The position numbers and the translations under genes were made by a program. A DNA stretch of 64,000 bases from contig CANGPS010000001.1 of assembly GCA_947456245.1 (NCBI GenBank), positions 124,001-188,000 on the forward strand, read 5' to 3'. The stretch comes from Acidimicrobiaceae bacterium. GTDB lineage: Bacteria; Actinomycetota; Acidimicrobiia; Acidimicrobiales; RAAP-2. Under the pieces are notes generated by a model. That model saw nothing but the letters and a program-made list of their open reading frames with translations, did not search any database and was not told where the DNA came from. Below are positions 51,771 to 60,335 of the stretch, piece by piece. The first letter of the stretch is position 1. The number at the start of each line of letters is the position of its first letter.

Positions 51771-52755
51771 CGAGATCATCGAATCCGAGTCGGGTCCCGC
51801 CGATGTGCTGGACCTCGAGGTGCCGGCGCTCATGGATGCGATGCGTGTAGATCGCGCCATCGCCATGCTGACCGAACGCTCTCGCTCGTCGGCCGTCGCC
51901 ATGATCGCCGCCGGTGCGGTTGCCGTCGACGGGGTGGTGGTCACCAAGGCCTCCTTCCCTCTCCTCGAAGGTGCGCGGCTCGAAGTGGCACTTCCCTCGC
52001 TCGAGGTCGAGTCGGTGGAGCCGGACCCATCGGTGGAGGTCGACCTCGTCCACGTCGATGACGACCTCGTCGTGGTCTCGAAGCGCTTCGATCAGGTGGT
52101 CCATCCAGGGGCTGGAAACAAGGAAGGGACGCTCGTCGCCGGCCTGCTGGCGATGTTCCCGGAGATCGCCGAGCTGCCCAATGTCGGGGCGGGTGAGCCG
52201 GCACGACCGGGCATCGTGCATCGGTTGGACAAGGGGACCTCAGGTCTACTGGTGGTGGCTCGAACGCCGGACGCCTACTACTCGCTGACCGACCAGATGG
52301 CAGCGCACACCGCACGTCGCCTCTACGTCGGCATCATCGAGGGACACGTCGAGGAGGAGCAGGGGATCGTGGACGCTCCCATCTCGCGCTCTGCGAGCTC
52401 CCCCACCAAGATGGCGGTGCGGCCTGACGGTCGAGACGCAAGGACCCGCTACCGGGTCTTGGAGCGACTTGATGGTCCAGCCCGAACCATCATCGGCCTG
52501 GAGCTCGACACTGGTCGGACTCACCAGATCCGGGTGCACATGTCGGCGATCGGAAGCCCGGTGGTGAACGACCCCAAGTACGGCCAGCGCAACGAGAAGC
52601 GTCTGGACCATGATCGCCTCGCCCTCCACGCTGGCCGGCTGACGATCGAGCACCCGCGAACTGGTGAGCCACTGACCGCCAGGGCGCCCTGGCCGGCCGA
52701 CCTCGCGGCCCTCGGGGGCGCCGAGGCCGCAGCGGGCTGGATCCAGGGCGACTAG
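51763..52755 (+). CDS. Pseudouridine synthase, RluA/RluD family
   Basis: A 330-residue RNA enzyme. Residues ~28-75 form an S4 RNA-binding domain; the catalytic domain has HRLDKGTSG with Asp156 as nucleophile, RRLYVGIIEG and GRTHQIRVHMSAIGSPVVND. It converts specific uridines to pseudouridine, probably in 23S rRNA. The lspA-rluD pair is conserved in actinobacteria. GTG start within the lspA 3' end; its stop overlaps the convergent sigma-factor gene by four bases. Confidence 0.93.
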   Translation: MPDEIIESESGPADVLDLEVPALMDAMRVDRAIAMLTERSRSSAVAMIAAGAVAVDGVVVTKASFPLLEGARLEVALPSLEVESVEPDPSVEVDLVHVDDDLVVVSKRFDQVVHPGAGNKEGTLVAGLLAMFPEIAELPNVGAGEPARPGIVHRLDKGTSGLLVVARTPDAYYSLTDQMAAHTARRLYVGIIEGHVEEEQGIVDAPISRSASSPTKMAVRPDGRDARTRYRVLERLDGPARTIIGLELDTGRTHQIRVHMSAIGSPVVNDPKYGQRNEKRLDHDRLALHAGRLTIEHPRTGEPLTARAPWPADLAALGGAEAAAGWIQGD

Positions 52756-53603
52756 GAGGCCTCGGCAGCCAGGGCGATGATTGCCTCGTCGCCCTGCAGG
52801 GCGGCAAGGCCCTCGGCCTCGGCCCGGCGCACCCGGCGCACGCCGATGCCGAGCGCGTCCGCCGTGGCCTGGAGCGAGGCCGGCGTCGAGCCATCGAGGC
52901 CGAACCGCCGGGTCAGCACCAACCGGGACAGCTCGGGGAGTCCGCCGACTGCGGCGCGGAGTCGCTCGTCGGCGATCTCCTGCTCGACCTCGGCCACCCA
53001 GTCACGTCCGTCCGGAGCGACGAGGTCGCCGAGGACGGTGGCGGAGTCGGAGCTCGCCGGCTGATCGAGGCTTGCGGTCACGCCGGCCAGACCCTCGAGG
53101 TTGCGACGCTCGGCCAGGGTCATCCCGGTGGCCTCGTTCAGCTCCTCCTCGGTGGGGGGTCGGCCGAGGAGGCCCAGCAGCTCTGCCGTAGCCGCCTCGA
53201 CCCGCTGGAGCTGCTCGCCGACCTCGAGGGGGATCCGGATCGTGCGGCCGTGCTGCTGCACCGCTCGCTGGAGTGCCTGACGGATCCACCAGGTGGCGTA
53301 GGTGGAGAACTTGAAGCCCTTCTCCCAGTCGAACTTCTCGACGGCCCTGAGCAGACCGAAGCTGCCCTCTTGGACGAGGTCGACTAGCTCCACGCCTCGA
53401 TCCTGGTAGCGCCTGGCCCAGTGGAGGACGAGGCGGAGGTTCGCGGCCACCATCTGCTGACGGGCCTCGTCATCGCCCTGCGTGACTCGCTTGGCCAGCT
53501 CGACCTGCTCGGCGTAGTCCGGCATGGGGTAGCGGTCGAGATCCCGGAGGAGAAGCCCGAGACTGTCAGCCGTCGTGCTGGTGGAACGCCCAGAGTTGCT
53601 CAT
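52752..53603 (-). CDS. RNA polymerase sigma factor, sigma-70 group 2 type
   Basis: A 283-residue sigma factor. LGLLLRDLDRYPMPDYAEQVELAKRV is region 1.2; NLRLVLHWARRYQDRGVELVDLVQEGSFGLLRAVEKFDWEKGFKFSTYATWWIRQA is region 2; IRIPLEVGEQLQRVE starts region 3; the C-terminal VLTRRFGLDG and LGIGVRRVRRAEAEGLAAL are region 4. It lacks region 1.1 and the large non-conserved insert, so it is an alternative, non-essential type like SigB/HrdA-D. GGGAGC precedes ATG 53603. An imperfect palindrome lies in its upstream region. Confidence 0.93.
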   Translation of the reverse strand: MSNSGRSTSTTADSLGLLLRDLDRYPMPDYAEQVELAKRVTQGDDEARQQMVAANLRLVLHWARRYQDRGVELVDLVQEGSFGLLRAVEKFDWEKGFKFSTYATWWIRQALQRAVQQHGRTIRIPLEVGEQLQRVEAATAELLGLLGRPPTEEELNEATGMTLAERRNLEGLAGVTASLDQPASSDSATVLGDLVAPDGRDWVAEVEQEIADERLRAAVGGLPELSRLVLTRRFGLDGSTPASLQATADALGIGVRRVRRAEAEGLAALQGDEAIIALAAEAS

Positions 53604-53712
53604 GTCTGCTCCCGTCGTCGGCACCGAGGACGCCAAGGTCGCTCACGGAGGCCCCCCTCCTTCGCTGCCGACCGAGCACCTCCACGGCGCATCTGTCACT
53701 GTTCAGCATACA

Positions 53713-53729
53713 TAACACCTACGGCGTTA
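53713..53729. promoter_or_regulatory. Imperfect palindrome upstream of the sigma-factor gene
   Basis: TAACACC-TAC-GGCGTTA: seven-base arms with one mismatch, in an unusually A/T-rich stretch of the 167-base gap. AGCATA at 53705-53710 reads TATGCT on the minus strand and could be the -10. The binding protein is unknown; the neighbouring Rrf2 protein is a candidate. Confidence 0.45.
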
Positions 53730-53770
53730 GGAGTATTCCCGACTCCCGAGAAATTCCTCTGCGGGTGTGC

Positions 53771-54199
53771 TCAGGCGGCGGTGCCGGTGGACCGGGTCAC
53801 CATGTCGGCGAGGGTCAGGTTCTGGAGCTTGTTGCGAATCTGCTCGCCCACCTCGGCCCACACGGCGAGCAGCACGCACTGTCCCTCGTGGTCGCAGGCT
53901 CCGTTCTCGTGCGGCTCGCCGAAGTCGCCGGCGACGATAGGCCCATCGACGGCGGCCACGATCTGCGCGAGGGAGATCTCCTCGGGCTCTCGGGCGAGGA
54001 CGTATCCACCGCCCACTCCGCGCTTGGAGCGCACGAGCCCGGCACCCTTGAGCGCCAGCAGGATCTGCTCGAGGTACGGCTGGGGCAGCGCGGTCCGCTC
54101 GGCGATGTCTCGCACGGACGTCGGCGTCTGGGTCGCACCGTGGAGCGCGAGCGACAGCAGTGCTCGGCTGGCGTAGTCACCTCGTGTCGAGACCTTCAC
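53771..54199 (-). CDS. Rrf2-family transcriptional regulator
   Basis: A 142-residue regulator. MKVSTRGDYASRALLSLAL begins the winged helix (residues 1-~80, with SVRDIAERTALPQPYLEQILLAL as recognition part and SKRGVGGGYVLAR as the wing). The iron-sulphur loop is GACDHEGQCVL, with two cysteines and a histidine rather than the three cysteines of IscR. It may sense redox, iron or nitric oxide. No isc/suf genes are nearby. TAGCAT lies seven bases before the GTG start; a GGAG also occurs there, so leaderless and SD-led starts are both possible. Confidence 0.9.
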   Translation of the reverse strand: MKVSTRGDYASRALLSLALHGATQTPTSVRDIAERTALPQPYLEQILLALKGAGLVRSKRGVGGGYVLAREPEEISLAQIVAAVDGPIVAGDFGEPHENGACDHEGQCVLLAVWAEVGEQIRNKLQNLTLADMVTRSTGTAA

Positions 54200-54206
54200 G
54201 TCTCCG

Positions 54207-54212
54207 ATGCTA
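54207..54212 (-). promoter_or_regulatory. -10 hexamer upstream of the Rrf2 gene
   Basis: TAGCAT on the minus strand, seven bases before GTG 54199. It is back to back with the plus-strand TAGGAT at 54252. Confidence 0.5.
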
Positions 54213-54251
54213 CCCGGGCGGTCTGCCTCGGACCGAAGCCGGTGGGACCCG

Positions 54252-54257
54252 TAGGAT
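54252..54257 (+). promoter_or_regulatory. -10 hexamer of a probable leaderless promoter (phosphodiesterase)
   Basis: TAGGAT, seven bases (CGACGAC) before GTG 54265; no ribosome site in between. Confidence 0.55.
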
Positions 54258-54264
54258 CGACGAC

Positions 54265-55374
54265 GTGACCATCGCCCAGGTGCTCCCGGACTACTCCGGA
54301 CGCTGCATCACCGGGGTGATCGGCTCGCTCGGCGTCGGCCTTGCGACGACGAGCCCTCGGATCGACGACCTGTCGACGGCGGTGCGTGGCGCCACCGGGG
54401 TCGTCCTCGTGATCCTCGACGGCCTCGGTGACGATCAGCTCGAGGCGAGGGGCCGGTTGGCGCCGGTCCTGAGCGGCTCACGGCTGGCTCCGCTCACCTC
54501 GGTGGCCCCCTCGACCACGGCTGCCGCGCTGACCAGCCTGTCGACCGGCGTCCCGCCGGGTCGCCACGGGCTCGTCGGCTACCGCTTCGCGCTCGGCGAT
54601 GAGGTGCTTCAGGTCCTCCGATGGAAGGTGAGCGACCGGGATGCCGCACGGAGCCATCCACCGGAGCAGATCCAGCGCTGCTCGCCGAACTTGAGGATCA
54701 GAGGCACGGCGGTGCCCTATGTCGGGAAGCAGGCCTTCGCCACGAGTGCCTTCACTCGTGCGCATCTGCGTGGTTCGTCGTATGTGGGGGTGGCCGGGGT
54801 CGAGGAGATGCCGTCTGCCGTGGTGGACTCGCTCGCCGGATCGTCCCTGGTCCTCTGCTACCACGATGCGATCGACAAGGTGGCGCACGCCAAGGGCCTG
54901 GAGGGGGACTTCGACGATGCCGTCGCCGCCGCCGACGACCTCGTCGCCGCCATCCGTTCGGCCGTCCCCGCTGATGTCGCGGTCGTGGTCACGAGCGACC
55001 ATGGCCAGGTCGACATCGGCTCGGCCAAGGTCGACCTTTCGTCCTCGGCCGACGCGTTGGTCGCCCGTCGCAGCGGCGAGGGCCGCTTCCGATGGCTCCA
55101 TGCCCATCCCGGCGAGGCAGCCGAGCTGCACGAACGGGCACGGGCGGAGATGGAGGCCTCCTGCTGGGTGATGAGCAGGCGCGAGGTGGTGTCGAGCGAG
55201 CTCCTCGGAGAGGTGGACGACGAGGTGGTCGATCGGCTCGGTGACGTCGCTCTGATCCCACATGCGGACGTGTTCGTGCCCGACCCGGAGGTACCGAAGG
55301 AGCATCAGATGCGGAGCCGCCACGGTTCGCTCACCTCGGCGGAGATGCACGTCCCGCTCTGCGTGGTCACCTGA
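54265..55374 (+). CDS. Type I phosphodiesterase/nucleotide pyrophosphatase-like protein
   Basis: A 369-residue member of the alkaline phosphatase superfamily. VLVILDGLGDDQ gives the first metal aspartate, SVAPSTTAAALTSL the threonine nucleophile, CYHDAIDKVAH and TSDHGQVD the other metal ligands, and SRHGSLT the last histidine. Such enzymes cut nucleotide or phospholipid phosphodiesters. No signal peptide is visible, so a cytoplasmic or non-classically exported protein is likely. It is divergent from the Rrf2 gene across 65 bases. Confidence 0.87.
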   Translation: MTIAQVLPDYSGRCITGVIGSLGVGLATTSPRIDDLSTAVRGATGVVLVILDGLGDDQLEARGRLAPVLSGSRLAPLTSVAPSTTAAALTSLSTGVPPGRHGLVGYRFALGDEVLQVLRWKVSDRDAARSHPPEQIQRCSPNLRIRGTAVPYVGKQAFATSAFTRAHLRGSSYVGVAGVEEMPSAVVDSLAGSSLVLCYHDAIDKVAHAKGLEGDFDDAVAAADDLVAAIRSAVPADVAVVVTSDHGQVDIGSAKVDLSSSADALVARRSGEGRFRWLHAHPGEAAELHERARAEMEASCWVMSRREVVSSELLGEVDDEVVDRLGDVALIPHADVFVPDPEVPKEHQMRSRHGSLTSAEMHVPLCVVT

Positions 55375-55417
55375 GTCGCCGCCACCGTCGTCTCAGTGAG
55401 ATGGCATCATCGGGGCC

Positions 55418-55912
55418 ATGACCGACGTTGAGAACCAGAAGGCCGAGATGCTCGCACCCGACGAGGTGCTGTCGCCCGACGGCGAAGCCTCCGAGCAGAC
55501 GGCTGAGTCGATGGAGCTGATCGAGCAGCCGGCCAAGGTGATGCGGATCGGCTCGATGGTCAAGCAGCTCCTCGAGGAGGTGCGTGCCGCTCCCCTCGAC
55601 GAGGCGGGGCGGGCTCGGCTCAAGGAGATCTACGAGACCTCGGTGATCGAGCTCGCCACCGGGCTGTCCGAGGACCTGCGTGAGGAGCTGCTCCGCATGG
55701 TGCCGCCGCTCGGCGACGAGATCCCGACCACCTCTGAGCTCCGGGTGGCTCAGGCCCAGCTCGTGGGCTGGCTCGAAGGGCTCTTCCACGGGATCCAGGC
55801 GGCGCTGATGGCCCAGCAGATGGCCGCACGCGCCCAGCTCGATCAGATGCAGGGACGGTCGATGCCCGAGGTCGAAAGGACCTCGACGGATCGCCCCGGC
55901 ACCTATCTCTAG
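55418..55912 (+). CDS. bpa: Bacterial proteasome activator Bpa/PafE
   Basis: A 164-residue helical protein (DUF2587) that forms a dodecameric ring opening the 20S proteasome without ATP. PAKVMRIGSMVKQLLEEVRAAPLDEAGRARLKEIYE and LVGWLEGLFHGIQAALMAQQMAAR are family signatures. The C-terminus, which docks into the proteasome, reads GTYL; the known mycobacterial form is GQYL. Its presence predicts prcA/prcB elsewhere in the genome. The 43-base leader has a CATCAT seven bases upstream but no clear ribosome site. Confidence 0.93.
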   Translation: MTDVENQKAEMLAPDEVLSPDGEASEQTAESMELIEQPAKVMRIGSMVKQLLEEVRAAPLDEAGRARLKEIYETSVIELATGLSEDLREELLRMVPPLGDEIPTTSELRVAQAQLVGWLEGLFHGIQAALMAQQMAARAQLDQMQGRSMPEVERTSTDRPGTYL

Positions 55913-55929
55913 GGGCTCAGGATCGCCCC

Positions 55930-55958
55930 TTGGCGGCGTCGAAGGTCCGCGCTAGGTT
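55930..55958 (+). promoter_or_regulatory. dnaE promoter (-35 TTGGCG, -10 TAGGTT)
   Basis: TTGGCG (55930-55935) and TAGGTT (55953-55958) are 17 bases apart. A start near 55965 gives a leader of about 55 bases. A weak AGGGGC/GCCCCT stem overlapping the bpa stop (55911-55930) may end the previous transcript. Confidence 0.55.
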
Positions 55959-55983
55959 CGAAGTCACAAGGTTGTAGTTCGCT

Positions 55984-55999
55984 CCACGGTGCTCCGTGG
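55984..55999 (+). other. Small hairpin in the dnaE leader
   Basis: CCACGG-TGCT-CCGTGG, a perfect six-base stem that ends eight bases before the GGAAGAGGG ribosome site. It could tune translation but is short enough to be chance. Confidence 0.35.
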
Positions 56000-56020
56000 G
56001 GCTTGGAAGAGGGTCAGAAG

Positions 56021-59000
56021 TTGTCCAGTTCATTCACGCATCTCCACACGCACACCGAGTACTCGATGCTTGACGGAGCAGCGCGAATCAAGGATCTCGT
56101 GGCTGCCGCTGCGGCCGACGGACAGCCCGCCCTGGGCATCACCGACCACGGCAACATGTACGGGGTCCTCGACTTCTACAAGGCCTGTCGCTCGGCCGGT
56201 ATCAACCCGATCATCGGCACCGAGGCCTACATGGCGGGGGAGTCACGATTCGAGCGTCCGGTGCGCCGGGGGAAGGTCGACGATGGTGGGGGCAACACCG
56301 ACGGCGGGAACAAGCTCTACTACCACCTGACCCTGCTCGCCGAGTCCACCCAGGGCTACAAGAACCTCCTCAAGCTCTCGTCCGCGGCGTACCTCGAGGG
56401 CTACTACTACAAGCCCCGCGTGGACTGGGAGCTGCTGGCCCAGCACTCCGAGGGCCTGATCGCGACGACCGGGTGCCTCGGTGGCGTCGTGCTCCAGGCG
56501 CTGCTCGCCGGCAACGAGAAGGAGGCCCTCGCTCGGGCGGCGCGGCTCCAGGAGATCTTCGGCAAGGGCAACCTCTTCGTCGAGCTGCAGGATCACGGCC
56601 TGCCTGAGCAGATCCAGACCAACCCGCAGCTGATCAAGATCGCCGACGCCATCGGCGCTCCGCTGCTCGCCACCAACGACAGCCACTACACCCATCGGGG
56701 CGACGCCGAGGCCCACGATGCCCTGCTGTGCGTGCAGACCGGTGCGCTGCTCGCAGACGAGAAGCGGTTCAAGTTCCACGGCACGGAGCACTACCTCAAG
56801 TCGGCGGCCGAGATGCGCCACCTGTTCAAGGACCACGAGTCCGCCTGCGACTCGACCCTCCTGATCGCCGAGCGGGCGGACGTCCAGCTCGAGCTCGGCC
56901 AGCCGAGCCTGCCGGAGTTCCCGGTGCCAGAGGAGATCACCGGCAGCACCTACGAGGACCGGGCGGCGCAGTACCTGCGCCAGCTCTCCTACGAGGGCGC
57001 CAGGGAGCGCTATGGGGCGTCGCTCCCCGACGAGGTGGTCGAGCGCCTCGACTACGAGCTGCGCGTCATCACCGACATGGGCTTCCCGGCCTACTTCCTC
57101 GTCGTGTGGGACCTGATCCGCTACGCCAAGGAGGCGAACATCCGCGTCGGGCCCGGTCGTGGGTCGGCGGCCGGGTGCTGCGTGGCCTACTGCCTCGGGA
57201 TCGTGGACCTCGACCCGATCAAGTACGACCTGCTCTTCGAGCGCTTCTTGAACCCCGGCCGAAAGCAGATGCCGGACATCGACATGGACTTCGATGAGCG
57301 CTACCGAGGCGACATGATCAAGTACGCCGCCGATCGGTACGGCTCGGACCATGTGGCGCAGATCATCACCTTCTCCACCATCAAGGCGCGGGCAGCCGTG
57401 CGCGACGCCGCCCGGGTGCTCGGCTACGACTATGCGGCGGGGGACCGCGTGGCCAAGGCCATGCCCCCGCTGATGATGGGCCGCGACACCCCGCTCGAGG
57501 CCTGCCTCGAGAAGATCGATGGGCACATCGACGGGTACAACCTCGCCGGCGAGCTGCGTGAGATGTACGAGACCGACCCCATCGCGAAGCGGGTCATCAC
57601 CGTGGCGAAGGGCCTCGAGGGCCTGCGGCGTGGCGATGGCATCCACGCTGCGGCGGTGGTGATCTCCAAGGACCCCCTGACCGAGTACCTCCCCATCCAG
57701 CGCAAGCCCGACACGTCTGGCGACATCGAGAACTCACCGGTGGTGACCCAGTTCGAGATGCACGACGTCGAGGAGCTGGGCCTGCTCAAGATGGACTTCC
57801 TCGGCCTGCGCAACCTCTCGGTGATCGAGCGCTGCCTCGACATGGTGAAGCAGACCACCGGGACGAGGCCAGACATCGACCATGTCGACCTCGAGGACCA
57901 GGCGGTCTTCACCATGCTCCAGCGTGGAGACTCCATCGGCGTGTTCCAGCTCGAGGGCGGGCCCATGCGGACGCTCATGCGGTCGCTCGCCCCGACCAGC
58001 TTCGACGACGTGGCGGCCCTCGTGGCCCTCTACCGGCCAGGGCCCATGGCGGCCAACATGCACAACGACTACGCGGATCGCAAGAACGGCCGCAAGCCCA
58101 TCACCTACGCGCACGACGACCTCGAGCCCATCCTCCACTCCACGCAGGGCCTGATGATCTACCAGGAGTCGGTCATGCGGGTGGCCCAGAAGTTCGCCGG
58201 CTACACCCTCGAGGAAGCCGACAACCTGCGCAAGGCCTGCGGCAAGAAGGACCGCGACCTCATCGCCAAGGAGCGCGTGAAGTTCGTGGCGGGGTGCGAG
58301 GCACAGGGCTACGGCGAGCAGCTCGGCACCTCGCTGTTCGACGTGATCGAGCCCTTCGCCGACTACGCCTTCAACAAGAGCCACTCGTATGGGTACGGCC
58401 TCGTCGCCTACCAGACGGCCTGGCTCAAGGCCCACCACCCGGTGGAGTACCTCGCCGCGCTGCTGACCAGCGTCAAGGACGACAAGGACAAGACCGCCGT
58501 CTACCTGTCCGAGTGCCGGAGCCAGGGCATCGAGGTGGCGGTGCCGGACGTCAACAGGTCGCTCTCGGACTTCGCACCTCGCGTCGACGACGGGGAGACC
58601 TCGGGGATCCTCTTCGGCCTCTCGGCGGTGCGCAACGTGGGCACCAACCTCGTCGAGCGCATCGTGGCCGAGCGGGAGGCGAACGGACCGTTCGCCGACT
58701 TCTTCGACTTCTGCCGGCGCGTCGACACGATGGTGCTCAACAAGCGCACCATCGAGTCGCTGATCAAGGCCGGTGGCTTCGACTCGCTCGGGCACAGCCG
58801 GCAGGGGCTCACGCTCGTTGCCGAGACGATCATCGATCAGACCCTCGATCGCCGGAAGCAGATCGATGCGGGCATCTCCACCCTCTTCGCCGCTGCGGCC
58901 GAGGAGCAGGGGAGCGAGGATGCCGACTGGCACGGCACCGAGATCGACATCCCGGAGGTCGAGTTCGAGAAGATGACCAGGCTCGCCTTCGAGAAGGAGA

Positions 59001-59599
59001 TGCTCGGCCTGTACGTGTCGGACCACCCCCTGATGGGGGTCGAGGGGGTCCTCAAGCGCTACACCGACACCAGCATCTCTGACCTGCGCAACCTCGGCGA
59101 CACCCCCTCGGCTGGTGGTGAGTCCGCCTACGCGACGGTGGCTGGCGTGGTGACCGACTACAAGACCCGCTACACGAAGAACGGCAAGCTCCTCGGAACG
59201 ATGGTCCTCGAGGACCTGCAGTCCTCCATCGAGGTCATGATGTTCCAGAAGACGCTCGAGAAGTACGGGCCGTTGCTCGAGGCCGACGCCATCGTGGTGG
59301 TGCGGGGGCGCCTCGATCGACGCGACGACTCGACCAGGTTCTCGGCCGTCGAGATCTCCCGGCCCGAGATCAACATGTCGGGCATCCGGGAGGTCCGGGT
59401 GGGCATCCCGGTCGACGCCGGTGACGAGGTGATCGACACGCTCAAGGCGGCGCTTACCGAGAATCCCGGTCCGAGCCCGGTCCTGATCCACATCGGCGAC
59501 ACGGTGCTGAGGCTGACGCCCGAGTTCAACGTGGACCCGGAGCGCGCCGCGGCGGAGATCCTCCGGATCTTCGGATCGGACGCCCTCCTGGCCTCCTGA
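56021..59599 (+). CDS. dnaE: DNA polymerase III alpha subunit DnaE
   Basis: A 1192-residue replicative polymerase of the DnaE1 type. SFTHLHTHTEYSMLDGAARI begins the PHP domain; VGPGRGSAAGCCVAYCLGI and PDIDMDFDERYRGDMI hold the catalytic aspartates (about 419, 421 and 423); YAFNKSHSYGYGLVAYQTAWLKAHHPVEY is the thumb/finger region; a helix-hairpin-helix (~830-900) and an OB fold (~1000-1090) follow. I start at TTG 56021, placing the ribosome site GGAAGAGGG seven bases upstream and giving MSSSFTHLH as in relatives; a TTG at 56003 is less likely. Confidence 0.95.
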   Translation: MSSSFTHLHTHTEYSMLDGAARIKDLVAAAAADGQPALGITDHGNMYGVLDFYKACRSAGINPIIGTEAYMAGESRFERPVRRGKVDDGGGNTDGGNKLYYHLTLLAESTQGYKNLLKLSSAAYLEGYYYKPRVDWELLAQHSEGLIATTGCLGGVVLQALLAGNEKEALARAARLQEIFGKGNLFVELQDHGLPEQIQTNPQLIKIADAIGAPLLATNDSHYTHRGDAEAHDALLCVQTGALLADEKRFKFHGTEHYLKSAAEMRHLFKDHESACDSTLLIAERADVQLELGQPSLPEFPVPEEITGSTYEDRAAQYLRQLSYEGARERYGASLPDEVVERLDYELRVITDMGFPAYFLVVWDLIRYAKEANIRVGPGRGSAAGCCVAYCLGIVDLDPIKYDLLFERFLNPGRKQMPDIDMDFDERYRGDMIKYAADRYGSDHVAQIITFSTIKARAAVRDAARVLGYDYAAGDRVAKAMPPLMMGRDTPLEACLEKIDGHIDGYNLAGELREMYETDPIAKRVITVAKGLEGLRRGDGIHAAAVVISKDPLTEYLPIQRKPDTSGDIENSPVVTQFEMHDVEELGLLKMDFLGLRNLSVIERCLDMVKQTTGTRPDIDHVDLEDQAVFTMLQRGDSIGVFQLEGGPMRTLMRSLAPTSFDDVAALVALYRPGPMAANMHNDYADRKNGRKPITYAHDDLEPILHSTQGLMIYQESVMRVAQKFAGYTLEEADNLRKACGKKDRDLIAKERVKFVAGCEAQGYGEQLGTSLFDVIEPFADYAFNKSHSYGYGLVAYQTAWLKAHHPVEYLAALLTSVKDDKDKTAVYLSECRSQGIEVAVPDVNRSLSDFAPRVDDGETSGILFGLSAVRNVGTNLVERIVAEREANGPFADFFDFCRRVDTMVLNKRTIESLIKAGGFDSLGHSRQGLTLVAETIIDQTLDRRKQIDAGISTLFAAAAEEQGSEDADWHGTEIDIPEVEFEKMTRLAFEKEMLGLYVSDHPLMGVEGVLKRYTDTSISDLRNLGDTPSAGGESAYATVAGVVTDYKTRYTKNGKLLGTMVLEDLQSSIEVMMFQKTLEKYGPLLEADAIVVVRGRLDRRDDSTRFSAVEISRPEINMSGIREVRVGIPVDAGDEVIDTLKAALTENPGPSPVLIHIGDTVLRLTPEFNVDPERAAAEILRIFGSDALLAS

Positions 59600-59633
59600 G
59601 GACCTCGATTTCTGGGACCCCCGTCGGGAGCCC

Positions 59634-59639
59634 TAGAAT
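59634..59639 (+). promoter_or_regulatory. -10 hexamer of a probable leaderless promoter
   Basis: TAGAAT, six bases (GCATCC) before ATG 59646; no ribosome site. It is the best match to a consensus TATAAT-like box in the group. Confidence 0.62.
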
Positions 59640-59645
59640 GCATCC

Positions 59646-60320
59646 ATGGCTATGGAGGTTGTTACCAAGGACACCAGTGCCATCTCGGACGCCGAACTGG
59701 CGGAGATGGCGGATCTCTGTGCAGATCGCGAACCGCGGTTCGATCTCGTCTACCTCTCTGAGGTGCGAGAGCAGTGGGTGCTGATCTCGACCGCCCGCGA
59801 GGGCAACAAGCTCCGTGGCTACTCTTTCTCGACCCTCGAGCGCATCGGCGGGACGCCCTGTCTGCTCGTCGGCCTCGCCCTGATCGACCGCAACTCGAAG
59901 TCTGAGCAGGCGCTCAAGTCCCTGCTCGCTGACCAGTTCCGCCGAGCCCTCCTCGCCTTCCCGGACGAGGAGGTGCTCCTCGGCACGCGGCTGATGTCGG
60001 ACCACGGCTACCGAGCGCTCCAGGGCCTCGAGGACGTCGTCCCCCGCCACGAGCACAAGCCGACCGGCGAGGAGCGGGCCTGGGCCCGTCGCCTGGCCAA
60101 GCGCTTCGGGAACGACAAGGACCTCGACGACCGCACCTTCATCATCGCCCCGAAGGCAGGGAACCCGGTGGGCGGCCTCGATGTGGTCGCCCCCAAGGCC
60201 AAGCTGCCCGAGGGAGTCGGCGCGTTCTTCGCCGAGGTCGATGCCGAGAAGGGCCACCGTCTGGTGGTCTTCGGCTGGGCCATGCCCGAGGACCTCGCCG
60301 CAGGTCGCCTGACCCGCTGA
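59646..60320 (+). CDS. Protein of unknown function (possible acyltransferase-like fold)
   Basis: A 224-residue soluble protein not recognised. Residues ~25-130 alternate strands and helices (RFDLVYLSEVREQWVLIST, LRGYSFSTLERIGGTPCLLVGLALIDR, RALLAFPDEEVLLGTRLMSDHGYRAL) in an order that could be a GNAT-like fold, but no acetyl-CoA loop is clear. A basic middle (EERAWARRLAKRFG) separates a C-terminal strand-rich part. Starts at ATG 59646 with a probable leaderless promoter. Confidence 0.65.
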   Translation: MAMEVVTKDTSAISDAELAEMADLCADREPRFDLVYLSEVREQWVLISTAREGNKLRGYSFSTLERIGGTPCLLVGLALIDRNSKSEQALKSLLADQFRRALLAFPDEEVLLGTRLMSDHGYRALQGLEDVVPRHEHKPTGEERAWARRLAKRFGNDKDLDDRTFIIAPKAGNPVGGLDVVAPKAKLPEGVGAFFAEVDAEKGHRLVVFGWAMPEDLAAGRLTR

Positions 60321-60335
60321 CCTCCCCGTCGGCCG

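Noticed and set aside
57734-59491. A 585-codon open frame antisense to dnaE
   Set aside because: Same reason; dnaE is certain and the antisense product has no recognisable motif.
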